64,000 nucleotides of DNA from Toxonevra muliebris (Eukaryota; Arthropoda; Insecta; Diptera; Pallopteridae). The position numbers and the translations under genes are program-made. Location of the stretch: assembly GCA_963691655.1 (NCBI GenBank), contig OY829327.1:59222079-59286078 (forward strand), read 5' to 3'. Below are positions 34,486 through 47,690 of this stretch, piece by piece. How positions within the stretch are numbered: position 1 is the stretch's first letter; each line of letters opens with the position of its first letter. Below the pieces are notes generated by a model, which was not told the origin of the DNA, searched no databases, and worked only from the letters and a program-made list of their open reading frames with translations.

Positions 34486-34934
34486 TTTGGCAAAAAATAA
34501 AAAAAAAATTAATTTTTTTCTGAATTTTAGAAGGTGTAGTAGTTTTTGGCATACCCCGAGAAAATAAGGTGACCAGGTGTAAAAAACTTAAAAATACTTC
34601 TCTAGGAACAACTCAAGCATACCCACTGGCTCACCCGCGCCAATCGAATTTCTTCCAGAGAACATTCTACTATCTATTGTCTGAGGAGAGACACGAAATC
34701 CGCCTCGATGCCTTCAACCTAAATTTTACAAGCTCTACTTAGAATGTCGCCTGTTTTCATTTTGTTCTAATATTTATTTTCAAGTTGCGGTAAGTCTTCA
34801 GCACCATTCTAGGTTTCATGTGCCAATGAAACTGTATCCCCGCCAACCTATTATACAAAAATTATAGCGAAATTTGATGAAGAATTTTTTCGATGTAACC
34901 ACGAAACATATTTTAATTGCATTGGGTCAACCCA
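34486..34934. other. Intergenic or intronic, no feature recognised
   Basis: AT-rich, no motif. Confidence 0.45.
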
Positions 34935-35020
34935 TAAGTAATAAGAGCTTTTTGTTACAATGAGTTCCAACCAAGGGGGAAGGAGTCAAAATTTGCGTTA
35001 AGTAATATGTGAACGGCCCC
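34935..35020 (-). mobile_element. GGGGCCGTTCA-type transposon terminus (right-end orientation)
   Basis: Ends in gcgttaagtaatatgtgaac followed by ggcccc, the inverse of 11090-11115. The subterminal part (ctttttgttacaatg...ggggaaggagtcaaaatt) matches 59200-59283 but not a neighbouring left end. Confidence 0.65.
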
Positions 35021-37045
35021 TTACCTATAAAGGCTTTCAAATTTTTGTACTGCATATCCATCTAATTTGGAAGCACTTTGGTTTTTTCATACGAATCCAC
35101 GCGAAAACAACAAAAATGCCATCTCTAGCTAAATTATCGATTCCATGTTTTGTAAATGTAAAATTTTCAGTATGCATGAATAGAATTAGAATATAAATTG
35201 AAATTCCCCAGGTATGGGGCACATGAAACAAAGAGAAATCAGAAGGATGCACCTCAATGTATATAAAGATGTACCTCAACACAGCTAAAGATGATATATG
35301 ATATCAGAAACGCTTAGAGGCTGCATTTCGTCGGTTATACAGAACTACGAGTGTGCAATAATTCTGTTATAAGAAAAACTAATTTTGAAGTATCATCTTT
35401 TGCAAAGTTCCATATAAATCGACAATTTCATGGGAAAAAAATTTCAGATTACAAAGCCAAAAATTAGGCATCAGACTCCAGATTACAGTTGAGCATAGTG
35501 ATTCTATGGCACTGAACTTATAAGTTGATTCCAAAAGGTTTCTTCCGGAATAGTGAACATGTAAAAAGAAAACCTATACGCAATAACCTATAACAATAGT
35601 GTATACAAAGTACACTCTGTAACCTTGTCAAGGAAGGTGAGGGGTTTTGTAAATTGTAGGAGAAATTTAACTCCATTCCCCTTAGTCAAATTTGACTTAC
35701 GTAGTAAAAAACCTTCAATGTTTACATATACGAAACTCAGTGCATGCAAGTATGTAAAATGGATACTCGAATGAGGTTTCATTATTGATTTTAATATGAA
35801 GGACACATGCAAGATATATAACAAATATGGCAGCACTATGAGTAGTTATTTCAGAAATGCAGACATAACTCAAACACACACACAGCAAATCACGACAAAA
35901 TCAAAACGCAGCTCTGATATAAAAAAAAGTTGGAAAAGTCTTTATTGATTTTTACAACGGATTGTGGACTGTGTTTGTATGTAACCTTGAACTTTTGACC
36001 ACGACCGTAGTAAATTCAAGTTGGAACGTTATCAAAATTTCGTATTTAAATCGAACTTTCTTCAAGTATAAAAATATATAAAAAATTCAGTGGTCATAAT
36101 AAGGAAATCTGTATTTTGATGTAAATTATTTTATTGCAGAGAGCATTGGCAATTTACATTCCATTCATTAATAAATTCAACACAACAGTCAACATATGTG
36201 CATAGAGGAAATATACTGCAAATTGACAAATTGATTTCACTTTCTTCGCTTTGTAAATCATGTGCACATTTATGTATATATACACACACACACACAAATC
36301 TGTACATACAACCTCTTATATATGGAAGTTTATACATCTTCAGCTGTCTACCAAAACCACGAATGAATGGGAAATTCTTAATTTGAGAAAAATCAATTTT
36401 AATGTTTGAACATTTTTATATAAACCGCAACTTTGGTGAAATGAAAATTTCTGTTTACAAATTCAGAAATGTAATACCAAACACGAGATTTTGATAAACT
36501 GTAGGTTGTATATCATATCTAACTTAATAGTGGTAGAAATACACATTCGTGGTTCTAGCGTTCAGCTGGCGATATGATGTATGCGTATACTGTGATTTCC
36601 ACAAGTAGTAAATATACAATACTACCACCTAAAGTGATGATGTGAAACCATTAATAATAATTTCCTGCTTGAGGGCAGGTCAGTTAGAACTTGATAGATC
36701 TTTGACCTTTATGCAAAAGTAGTAGAAAGTGCAAAACTAATGTAATCATCACTTTTGAAATCTGATAATATCAGTATAGATGTACGTAACATACTTATAT
36801 TTGTATAAATGAGATTCGAAATTTTAAATGTTTTACATTTTGGGTGATTCATAAAACCTCATAAACTGTCATAAACAATTACAATTGTTGTAAAAATATT
36901 GTTGTTTTCATCCATCATAAGATAACAGAACTTAGAACGTATATTTTTTGAATGTCCTATTCAATCAGTTGTTTCTTTTTGCTTTGATCCCCCACATAAA
37001 GTAGCTATTATTTTACCTTTTAATTAGTATTTTAAGTTTTGAAAA
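35021..37045. other. Intergenic or intronic, no gene recognised
   Basis: AT-rich; includes (ca)n at 36281-36296. Confidence 0.5.
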
Positions 37046-37047
37046 TA

Positions 37048-37363
37048 GGGTGATTCTCTAAGTCTAGTATATGCCCTTGCACGGTAGCACGATAGCACAA
37101 ATTGTAAAATTTCCAATCCGTACAACGAAACAAAAACAAAATACACGTCAATCCATTCTGCAACACTTAAAAACTACAACGATACCCATTCAATGCAATG
37201 AAGTGTAGTATATTAAATGCAACTCTGCGCCTCTCTCTCACACATTTTCTGTTTACATTTTCTTATATATTACAGTTCTACGTTAACGTGCGCTCTCGAA
37301 TCGTAGTATAATTTTTTGCATTTCGTACTATCGTGCAATTATACCAGATATAGAGAATCACCC
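37048..37363. mobile_element. TA-flanked MITE, copy 1 (GGGTGATTCTCTA ends)
   Basis: Left GGGTGATTCTCTAAGTCTAG plus tatatgcccttgcacggtag and right (inverted) GGGTGATTCTCTATATCTGG plus tataattgcacgatagt give inverted ends of about 40 bases. TA lies on both sides (37046-37047, 37364-37365). The TA target points to the Tc1/mariner superfamily. No coding capacity; 316 bp. Confidence 0.82.
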
Positions 37364-37365
37364 TA

Positions 37366-39120
37366 ATGTATTTCTATTATATTTTTTTCTAGTAATCAGC
37401 TGATGAATGTGATATCATATTACATTGAATTATAATATAGCGCTCACACATGTCAAACTTTTCTTCAAATGGGACTTACGACTTTATAGGCCTTGTAAAT
37501 CACCTAATTAAAAAATACATAGATTAAAGATAATATTTCTGAAATCTAAAGGTTTCTGGTTATCTAAAACAACCAAGGTGTTTGCGAACCTGCTGTGAAA
37601 TTCGGCCCCAATGAAAAATGGCTCCAAACTGAAAATGAATAATAACCCCGAAATCGGGGCATATTTTCATAATGAAATAAGGCCCAATTGTTGAAATGAA
37701 ATATAACCCAAAATGATGAAAAACACCCCAAAAATAAATTTTAAAAATACATACCCCAAAAATATATTAGGGAATAGATAAATGAAAAATGTTATGAAAA
37801 CAGAAGTAGCCACATCAAATATATTTTCTTTTATATAAATCAATAGCTAGCATATAAGTATATCATAATGAAATATAACCACAAAATTAAAAATTAAAAA
37901 AGACCCCAAACTATGAAAAATCACCCTAATTCACGTCAAAATTTGTTTTTCTCTGGGGCCAAGTTTCACAGAGTCATCTGCAAGATTATGCTGAGCATTG
38001 ATTTAGGTATATCATCAAGGTTATTCAATTACCTCTAATTAAAAAAAAACTCATTTTACAATCTCGATAATTTTTTGAGTTATGGTGCAAACATGGTTTT
38101 GGGAAAAACGCTTTTGAAAGTTTAAGCATGCATGACAGCTGTATCACCGTCTGCCAAATTCTACAACCGTAACTTTCAATCGACTATGAATTTTTAAAAT
38201 CTTCACCTATTCTAGAGACGTTATAGAAGCGATTTAAGTAAGAAAAATTTCGGAGATCCCCTTACTCTAATTAAGAATCTTTTTCTACATGCAACGTTTT
38301 AGAAATTTTAGTTGTATAGTATAGTATATAGTATAGTATAGTTGATATTGCTAAAATTTTGGGCGTTGAAAGCAATCGTCATGACCAGTATATTCTGTAC
38401 ACAGTGTGCAGGGTATAAAATTCCATTTTTTCGATTAAACCTAGTTTGGTTTGGTTCAATTGATCTAAAAAAAAGGTATTGCCCATGGTTTAATTCGGTT
38501 CAAGTCAATCAAATCACTGATTCGGTTCAAAATGGGTTTCCATCGCTGTTTCAAAAGTTTATCATGCTAGAGAACTCATAGGATAAATACCGTTTTGCTT
38601 ACAATAAGAACCAAACCAATACAAAAAATTCCAATATTTAAAACTCAAAGTATAAATAATTAAAAGTTTAGGTACTAACCACTTAAATTGATATTAGAAT
38701 CTGGAAATAAAAAAAGATAATATATGTCAGTATTTGAGAAAATTATTATATAAGAGGCTAATCTTCCTTTTCATCAAAATGCAATAAAAAATAACTATGA
38801 CTACTTGCATCATACAGCTCCTGGCTACTAGCTAGAGCTGTTAACAGCTAGTTTGTAATGTTTGTTTTTATTCGGCATGGAATTCGTTATTTACCTTATT
38901 TTATCGGTTAACAGCTAATTTTCAACAAAATAATTAGTTAACAACAAATTATTAGTATACAAAATGGTAGCTAACAGCTGCTGAAAAGCTTCAATAATAA
39001 GTAGTAAGAAAGAGACTACTTATTTCTTTCAGACAAGCGTTCATGCTTGCGCCAATGTAAACAGCTACTAAGAACTTTATTTTTGATTTACATAAATAAA
39101 AATATAACAATAAAAAGACT
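37366..39120. other. Intergenic or intronic, no gene recognised
   Basis: AT-rich; (tagta)n at 38313-38343, and repeated gttaacagct words at about 38840-38970. Confidence 0.5.
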
Positions 39121-39243
39121 GCGTGCGTGAACATGAGTGAACATTTTTTGGAAAAACTTCAACGTGCGTGAACATGCGTGAATTTTTTGTTTGAAAAATG
39201 CTAGCGTGCGTGAACGTGAGTCAAAAAGCACTCATGCGCCCAT
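39121..39243 (+). repeat. Three tandem units of about 41 bp (GCGTGCGTGAAC)
   Basis: Units starting at 39121, 39162 and 39204 each begin (a/g)cgtgcgtgaac(a/g)tg(a/c)gtg followed by a T- or A-rich stretch. The array ends in cgcccatctcta, which inverted reads like a hAT end (tagagatgggcg). It may be a subterminal array of an unidentified element. Confidence 0.65.
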
Positions 39244-41389
39244 CTCTATCTACTTCACAGTTCGGATCCGTATGGCTGTTTGTTGGGCATATTGGCGATA
39301 ACTAAGCATTTCGTTTTGCTCTAGATACTTGATCAAGTGAAACGGGTAGATCATTAAGACCCTCCAACCAGACGGAAGTATACCAGTAGTGTATGAAATG
39401 CTATTCTTCAAATATGATGAACTTTTTTTTATGCAAGTTCCCATGCTCTGCTAACCGTACAAAATTTAAAATGGGTTTGAACACTATTGGGTATTCGTCA
39501 ATAACTAACTAATGCCAATTCTCTTAGGCTTAGCATAGGCCCAGGGTTTAGTATCAACTAATTCAAAACATGATGCCAATGTTAACGTTAACAATATTGT
39601 AGAAGTTAATGGAACCCAACTACGGTAAACTTAATAAAGTATTAAAATATTTGTACATATGTTTGTATTCGGCATAGAATGTTCTTCAAAGTTAGTTAGC
39701 CTTTAAGGCTATTTGTGTTTAGTTTCCTTTTTAACAAGTTTCTGTTATTCAGAGAATGAGTCCAATATACTGTACCATAAATTGAATGAAATGAAAACAA
39801 AACCAGACGAACAGGTTGCGTTTTGTGAATTTTAAAATTCAATTCAGGTCGAAGCATCTGGCTGGTATGACTACGAATATAAAGCAATCCAGCTGAATGC
39901 TGCAGAATACACAGCACACCAATACGTTAAAAGAGCTGTCAGGAGTGCTTTGAATGCAATGGCGGCTTTTATTTCGACATTTGCGCCATTTTCTCCCGGC
40001 TAGTCAAGGTGTTTGTGGCGCCATCAAAAAGTTATTCATATCTCGTTTCACAGCAAAATTTCATTGAGAGTGAATAAAATGAAATAAAAATGTGAAATGA
40101 GAAATGTTTTTAGATTTCGTATTTCACATTTTATTTACTTACAGTTTTCATATTTCCAAATTGAATAGAAAACGGTCGATTTACTTACGAAAATTAGGTA
40201 AATTCCTTTTTTATTTGAATGAATTAAAATATTAGGACTTAATTATGTTTAATGAAGGAATAAAACTTTTTTTTTTGACGCGGCGAGATTTTAAACTATA
40301 AACGTTTATAACACAACAAATATATGACTAAAATATAGTTGACAACTTCGTAAATTTAAATTAAATGCCATGTCTCTCAATTGTAGGAAATTTCGTAACT
40401 TTGTTTTAGTCCATTTCGTTTGAAATAAGAGTTATAAGTTTTTAATTTAAATTTCAAACATATCCTGAACTTTAAAAAGTAAATATTGTAATTGCTTGGA
40501 AAAAATGTATGTAGCCTGCTTAGTATTAACGTATACATTGCATAATACGCTCATTGTATGAACTACTACCCCTAAGTAGTGATATCACGAGAAAAGCTTT
40601 CACTACAAGTAATTGGACACGAGAAATGTATTTTTTCCTTTGTCTTCACGTCGTCGGACAGCCATAGTTCCATAGCTAAAGTCTATTTTTTGTATTTACT
40701 TTCGAGATAAAAGCCAATTTAGTGTGTCACTAAAAACGTTCCAAATTATAGACGACAGTTCTGCTATCGCCAGCAATCTCTACATATTAGTACGAGTCAA
40801 GAAGACAATATTAGTGTGTCTATCTGTATGTGACTGACTTCAAGTGCATATATGCACAAACTCTCAGTATTTTTTCTTTAAAAGAAAATCGAAATCATGA
40901 AAATCAAAATGTGTGCATTCTTACACGGCGGTCGAGAGATGTGCGTCAGTGCTTCTGATGTACATCTTTGGAAGCACTGGATCGCATAGTTTTGTATACA
41001 TGTAAAAGCATTTCTATTTTATATGGAAAGCCCTAGTAATAGTGTTTAATTTTTATGCTTTCAAAAGAACCAATCCAAATGTAGTTTTTCCGTTCTCGAG
41101 GGTTTATCTATTGTGAGAAAAGTTGAACCAATAGCATTAAATCAATTTAAATTTTTTAAGCATTACCCAACCGAAATTACAAAACTAAAAAAAAGCAAAA
41201 CAAACGATTCAAATTTTACGATGTGTATCAAAAACTCTTTCTGGCAATAAGATAACTCTATTTCAAATATTTTGTTCGGCGAGTCAAAGCTACTTTGGAT
41301 GTTTGGGCGCCTTCTTTCTTATATTCATTTTAGTATTTTCTTTCTTTTTCAAATTAATTCTCTGGTTTGGACCATTTCTTAACAAAAAC
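39244..41389. other. Intergenic or intronic, no gene recognised
   Basis: AT-rich. The first copy of a 28-bp direct repeat (aaaagcaaaacaaacgattc) lies at about 41188-41215. Confidence 0.5.
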
Positions 41390-41439
41390 ACTAGTTTCCA
41401 AAATATTCTCGAAGAACCGTCAATTTTATTTTAAATAAA

Positions 41440-41760
41440 TAACTGACCTATCAGAAGTAATGCCTTACATATAGCTCTGCAATTTCCTTCACATAGTCAG
41501 AAAATTTTTCTAAATTAACACTAGGCCCACTTGATAACACTTCTAATATTACTTTTACATGATATACAAAATTATCGTCAATGCCAATAATTTCTGCTAA
41601 CAATTTATGATTTTCAAAAATTGCCCACCAATATTGCCATCGTTAGTATTACCGAGACCTGTTTTAGGCACATCCACAATCAGGTATATTCTCTTGCAAA
41701 ATTCTTTTGGTATCTCTAACTTTTTTTGCTCAACTACAGCTTTGCCACTTTCCGAACTCT
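41440..41760 (-). pseudogene. Fragment of a repetitive arthropod ORF family, middle part
   Basis: The minus strand reads EQKKLEIPKEFCKRI, YLIVDVPKTGLGNTNDGN, then after one frameshift FFENHKLLAEIIGIDDNF, VKVILEVLSSGPSVNLEKF and DYVKEIAELYVRHY. The blocks VDxPKxGxGNTNDGNxxxxFF and LSSGxxxNxEKFxxY recur, from memory, in high-copy predicted proteins of aphids, Hydra and other animals, probably products of a transposable element of unsettled class. In those proteins the stretch directly precedes the IHG...PIG(F/L)LSE block seen at 52031-52393. The copy is truncated at both ends. Confidence 0.6.
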
Positions 41761-44518
41761 TAAAAAAAAAAGCAAAACAAACGATTCAAAATTGGGCCAG
41801 GAGACCCAACCATTTGGACAAAATTCAGCTCGTCCTGGAATCCGGTTGAAAATGCTGACTTGGAAGTTTTTGGAATAGCTGAGTCTTTATTTATGCTCAA
41901 AATTATGAAATTAAAAACAGCGGATTCAAGATGGCGTTGAAATTTTTTAGAAGCCATCAAATCTGGGTGAAAATATTTCCAGTTTATTAAAACCTGAACT
42001 AAAAAATCGACCTATATCACTCCCTCAAATTTTATTGTCAGCCAAATGCAATTGTTATTTTCAGAAACAAACACTGAGCAAATGAAAATAAGCACGGAAA
42101 AAAAGAGGAAAAATACTATTGAACGTCGTATCTTCAAGTATATTCAAGTCAGTGTTACCAATTCAGCCTTTTTGAACCTGGACTTAACCTGTTTAATTTC
42201 CATTTAGCCTCGAAAATTTAGTCTAGCCTTTTTTAGCTTTTTCCAATTTTCATCTTTGAAAATTTTAAAAAAAATTTATAATAGTATCTTAGATAATAAA
42301 CTTCAAGTTTTCCATTCTAAAATTCTAAATTAGAGCGGGATAACTTTAGGGAATATTTCTATTGGACTTAAATGTGTACAAAATAATTTTTTTTGGTGTT
42401 TGCGCGCTCTTTGAAGAAGCGATTTTTTACTTTTGTGTGAGATCATTCGTATTTCGGTATTAGGACTATAAATATATATATATAACACTGCACAACGGAA
42501 TTCATCAAGAGTTTTGAAATTCGAGAAATTCGAGTACGCTGAACATGATGGCGTTTTCAGTTTCGTACATAAAAAATAAAAAATAAAATAAAAAAATAAA
42601 ATAAAAAAATATTGTTTGTAGATTTTTATTTTATTTAAAAATCTACACTAAAAAAAAGTACAACAGCTGTAAAAATAACATTTTTTGTTTACAATATTCT
42701 GCCAACATTAAAAAATATCAAAATTGACGTTAAAAAAAGGAATTATAACTTTACTGCATTGAACGTAAAAAATGTGTAAATGATGTAAAAACAATTTAAT
42801 TTTAACATTAAAAATGTAAAAGAAATACATTATTTTAATGCAATATTGATACTTAAAACGTCAAAAGGATATGAAAAAATGTAACAGTAAAGCAAAATTA
42901 ATGTAGAATTGATATGACAATAATGTATAACTGATATCACAAAATATAAATCTGATACGTAGAATTGAGAATTTAAAATGTTAAATAAAACACAATAAAG
43001 AAGTTTTTTGTATCTTTTATAATTTTATTTCTGTAATAATAATTATTAATAATAATGTTTAAACATAAATAACTCCAAAAAAGTAAAATTTTTAAAGCAC
43101 GTTTCAGTTTATTTTATTCATTTTATTTATTATTATTATTTGAACACTTTTTTCACAATTATTTTTCACACTGTTTTTATTTAAACTATTATTGTGCGGC
43201 ACTGGAAAAAGGTACGTCTGCTCTCAGCCCGACAAAACGTAAAACTACCTCGCAATTAAATAGTGTTGCCAGTTTAAATTTTTTATGCTATACTTTTGCT
43301 AAAGGTATTGACAGTCTTAATTTTTAATGCTATATCAGCCTGTTTACATTTTGAATGTTAAAGTTGTACAGGATAATGTCAGTTTTGCATGACAAATGTA
43401 TTAAGTAATAAGAACATTTTTAATGTAATTTTAACATTAAAGTTTGACATGGCAATGTTTTATACATATAAGATTTTTTTTTTAAACCGTTATAAAAAAG
43501 AAACCAGACGTTATTGAGAAAAACTAAAACTAAAAACGCCATCATGTTCACCGTACTCTAATTATATCAGATCCACATTCTAAACCCTTGAGCTTTTTTG
43601 GCCGTTGTACAGTGTAATTAGTCATGATTTGTTTTCCCCTTTATCTGAAGTTTTTATAATAATATTTTTGGCTCCCCTGATTACTCAAAGTCTCCTCTGT
43701 CCGCCGTGAAAATTTAAAATTGTTGTTTTATTTTTACACCTTAAAAAACTTATTACATTTTTGTAATAATAAAGTATTTCCAAAATGCTTCTACAGAAAA
43801 TGATGCACATTATATGCGCAGCATTTTGGATTACATTAATTTTTGCTGCTTGGTACGCTGATACATACACCTGCTTACATACATACGTACGAGTATGAAT
43901 GAATGTGCATAATACTTTTAAAATTGTTGAAAAGGGAAATTGTAAGAAAAAATTGGAGGAAACCAGGCAAAGAGGAAACGAGTCGATGAAATTTTGTTGG
44001 AAGTGTGTGAAGGGTGATTTTTCATAAGATTAGTACTGTCATAAAGCGCCAATAACTGAAATCGCTAACATGGCAAACGGCGGAAGCGAAGAAATTTGAT
44101 GAATCGAATTATTTTCGCTATTTGTGGTTATTCTTTTCACAATATCAATGTGTTAAGGGTATGATTACTTAAGTACTTTTTGTGGGAACTATGCTTATTT
44201 AGTAAAGTGGTACACAAGTTAACAATGTTTTTCTATGAAATGGTTGTCACAACGAATATTGATTTGTTTGTGTATTGTAAAGCAATTATTTGAATCCGCT
44301 AATGACTGCATATATTGTAACTTGATTGTTGTGGAGGCATTAAAACTATTTCACATTTTGTCTGATTTTCCAGTCAGTCGGTCCGGTTTTAGTGTTCATT
44401 AGGATACCAAAAAGTATTTTATCTTAATTGTCCTGAGTTTTCTTCATTGCCATCGTTCTTGCTTTCACTTTTATTTGTAAGATTAATTAATTAACATACA
44501 CAACGCAAAAAAAAAAAT
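41761..44518. other. Intergenic or intronic with AT-rich repeats
   Basis: The second copy of the 28-bp direct repeat is at about 41760-41790. aaaat-type repeats lie at 42570-42610. From 42640 to 43490 taatgttaaa/aatgtaaaa words are over-represented on both strands, suggesting an unresolved MITE. No coding signal. Confidence 0.5.
42570..42610. repeat. (AAAAT)n-like low-complexity repeat
   Basis: Alternating runs of aaaat and aaaaaat. Confidence 0.85.
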
Positions 44519-44820
44519 TTAGGGTCAGGTTGAACTTTTGTGATATCGGTGATTTTATGATTTTTAGAAATTTGTTTTTTCCGATTTTTTAAGTTTTAAC
44601 AACATTTTCAACAAAAAAAAAATTTAAAAAAATTCATAAAATTTTTTTTTTTTTATGTTTTCTATACGTTTTGTTACTTTGTACAACTTTTCAACAAAAC
44701 AAAAAATATCAACGTTGTAAAAACTCATAAAACGTGTAGAAAACACAAAAAATTTAAAGAAAGCATTTTTTCCACTTTTTTAAAAATCATCGATATCATA
44801 AAAGTTCGATCTGACCCGAA
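44519..44820. mobile_element. Fold-back (palindromic) MITE
   Basis: Left arm begins TTTAGGGTCAGGTTGAACTT then ttgtgatatcggtgatttt; the right arm inverted reads ttcgggtcagatcgaactt then ttatgatatcgatgattttt. Pairing continues inward through ttttctatacgttttg-type sequence to a central gtacaacttttcaac / gttgaaaagttgtac palindrome. Nearly the whole 300 bp can fold on itself. No coding capacity. Confidence 0.78.
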
Positions 44821-47026
44821 AAAAATGTTTGTAGATCTGTGATCAGCATCGAAGAAAACAACTCCAGAAAAGCCATACCATATGAAAAGTAAGAGATTTT
44901 TTTAACCCCTTATGTTGTACAGTGTCATCTTTAGAGTTAGAGTTGATGCTGGGCTGGACTGAACCAGAGCACTCTGCTATACGCGGTATAGAGCCTGTAT
45001 AAGCTCAGCAGATCGGATCGGTGAGGACGCCCATGTTGGTCATTTGCTTGCCACATGAGATATACCAGTAATCTCGGATCCTTCCGTCTCAAATTCAGTA
45101 GAAGCTTCGCTGATTTCCTATTGGATTGTCTCACAAAGCACTTTACAGTTCTGCACAAGCCAAACTCGAACCACCCTCTACTGTGAATGGAATCCACGAA
45201 GAAAATCAAATTATCTTTTATCACATTTGATAGATTTTAGTTTTCATTTTTCAAACTTTTAGTTTTGAACCCTCTCGGGTAAAATTTCATTAGTAACGAG
45301 CAATGAGCGAATAATAGTAGCTATGTGTGTTTCCCTAAAATTGAAAACAAGCCGGATCCCAAATGAAACAACATAATACGCGACAAATCTTTGTAATCTT
45401 TACCAACTTAACTCTACAATTGTGTTAAATTTAAAAGAAGTGAAACCATTCACATAAATATCTACATCCAAGCATGCATTCACATGTACGTATGTATGTG
45501 TGGATGTGTGGATATGAACGACATCAAAACGCCGCATCTCGACGAATCGATAATATTAAAAGGAAAGTAGCAAAATAACTTTTTGTAAAAGGCTCATTGT
45601 CACTTTAAAATAGAATAAAATCTGTCAGAGAAAATGTCAACATTGCTTTCCTTGTTCTGTGTCGCCTTGCCTTTTCTGTGCATTTTCTACGCTGTCGTGC
45701 ATAACTACTTTGCATAGTCATTGTCAGATGACAGCTGTACTGTCAACACTCGGTGACAGCAACACAACAAAATCCATCAGAGACATTCGCGTTGATGTTG
45801 TTGCGTTGGTTGTGCTTTATTATATTTAGTAGTGATGCTGGCTGATGTTAATGCTGATGCCGATGTTTCTGGTGGTGTGGGTCCCTTTGATTATATGCTT
45901 CGGGCTATGAATTTGATATCCTTGCTTGCTTGCGTTTTAGTAAGCTTTTCTCTGTGCTGTGTTCTATTTCTACGTTCCTCAGTTTTATTCCCGTAATCTA
46001 TGTCTGTTATGCGATGTCACGCTGTCACTTATTTTCTAATAACAACAGTGAAAACGCGGTCCGCCGTTGTCAAAATAGCATATTGCATCCGTGATGTTGT
46101 TTAATGCAAATAAACATATTTATAAACATTTCAAAAAAATGTCACAACATGTCAATACAATTTTCAGTGGGAAACCCTCAAGGATACGAATGAATGGCAA
46201 AGTGAAATACAAAAATGATAATATTGTTGCTTAAGAATGATGCTAACCAATCTCGTGAAATCATTTTGAATTTTACTATAAACTTATACCAAGAATTGTG
46301 CTGAGAAACTTCATATTGCAGATACAAAAAAATGCATCTTAGTACAGTAAATTGAAAAAAAAAAGTTGCCAACCATCAAAACAAAACTTTAGCTCCAAAA
46401 TCAGTAATAGACTGGTTCCAATTTATTTTTACATGATTTTAAAGCGTTTGTTTTTTATAGGTGCATTAGATATGTGTAAAAGCATCGATGTAACTTTGAA
46501 ATTGATGTAAACCATAGAGTGGTGGAGAGAAACAGCTCAATTTTACTTTTGAATGTGGATATGTAAATAAACAAAAGAGCAAGTAAGCAATAAATAATTT
46601 TAACATTTATGTGCGGTTTAAATGGTAAAGGGACAAAAAGTGCATTGCGTTTTTTTTAGCTGTGGTTCCATTTACGAATTTTGAAAATTTTCAGAAATTT
46701 CAAGGGCACTAATTCGACCTCAAGTTCACTTGTGAAAAGTAAAAATTTGAACATTACAGTTAGTTTTGTTTTTGATGTGATAACATCTTTACTCGGGGCT
46801 GATGGGAAATTTATAGTGGAGTGAATTGATAAAAATTAAAATCAAATGTCACGTCGGTGTCGTGTGAGGTTTCATAGAATGAGCGAATTCTTAATTGTTT
46901 ATTATATACTAGCTTCGCTGTCAGGTCTGCTGACAAAGTAATATGGGTAATGCGTAATTTTATCACAAAAAAAAAACCGCAAGCCGGTAAAAAAGTGAAA
47001 AAAGTATTAAAAAAGTCATTGTATAA
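44821..47026. other. Intergenic or intronic, no gene recognised
   Basis: A less AT-rich 95-codon minus frame at 44937-45224 (LLNLRRKDPRLLVYLMWQ and LLSLYRLYTAYSRVLW) may be a transposon fragment, but I cannot assign it. A tgctgatg-rich patch lies at 45830-45870. Confidence 0.45.
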
Positions 47027-47530
47027 AATTTCAGTACTGGACTGTACATATATGGTTCCAGAGATATACCGTACTACAAATAGTTCCTGAGGTATCTTAT
47101 ATCGTCTTGAATATTCAGGTTGCATGGGAGGTGCCACACCCACTTAACATTAAGAATTCTTACTCCACCATAACCTCGGTATGGATAAATAATACTTGCA
47201 TACCAAATCTAAGTACCGTATTAGTATTGCTTTTAGAGATATCTCATAATGAATATTGAGGTTATATGGAAAGTGACACACCCCTTTCCAATCCGAATCA
47301 TTTCTGTAGTATAGCACTGTCAAACAACGTCGCTGTATGAAATTTCAGTACCACGCCCACTTTTCCAAGCCCAACCTAATTTTTCCTACAGAATTTCGTC
47401 AACAAATATTACTTTCGTACCAAATTTTAGAACCGTACTACATCTCATTAGTTCCTGAGATGAAAATTCAGGTTTGTATGGGTGGTACCACTCACTTCTC
47501 ACACTCACTTTTTGAATCCTCGTTATGAAT
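47027..47530. repeat. Diverged tandem units, about three, 130-180 bp
   Basis: Each unit repeats the order aaatttcagtacc, accgtacta, agttcctgag or agagatatctc, ttcaggtt(t/g)tatggg and gtgccacaccc. Units lie at about 47027-47150, 47155-47290 and 47330-47520. A possible stray fragment (ttgtatgggacgtgccacgc) lies at about 52585. Confidence 0.7.
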
Positions 47531-47690
47531 GTTGGCATGCACTTCAGGCCTCATATAAATATATTTTGTAAAATTCAGCTCAATTTATTTATAAAGATTT
47601 TACTTTAAGCCTAAAAGTATGCAACACATAATGTAAAAACTTACTCATTGGATAAATAAAAATAAAGTTACGGGAAAGTATATGCTTTAA

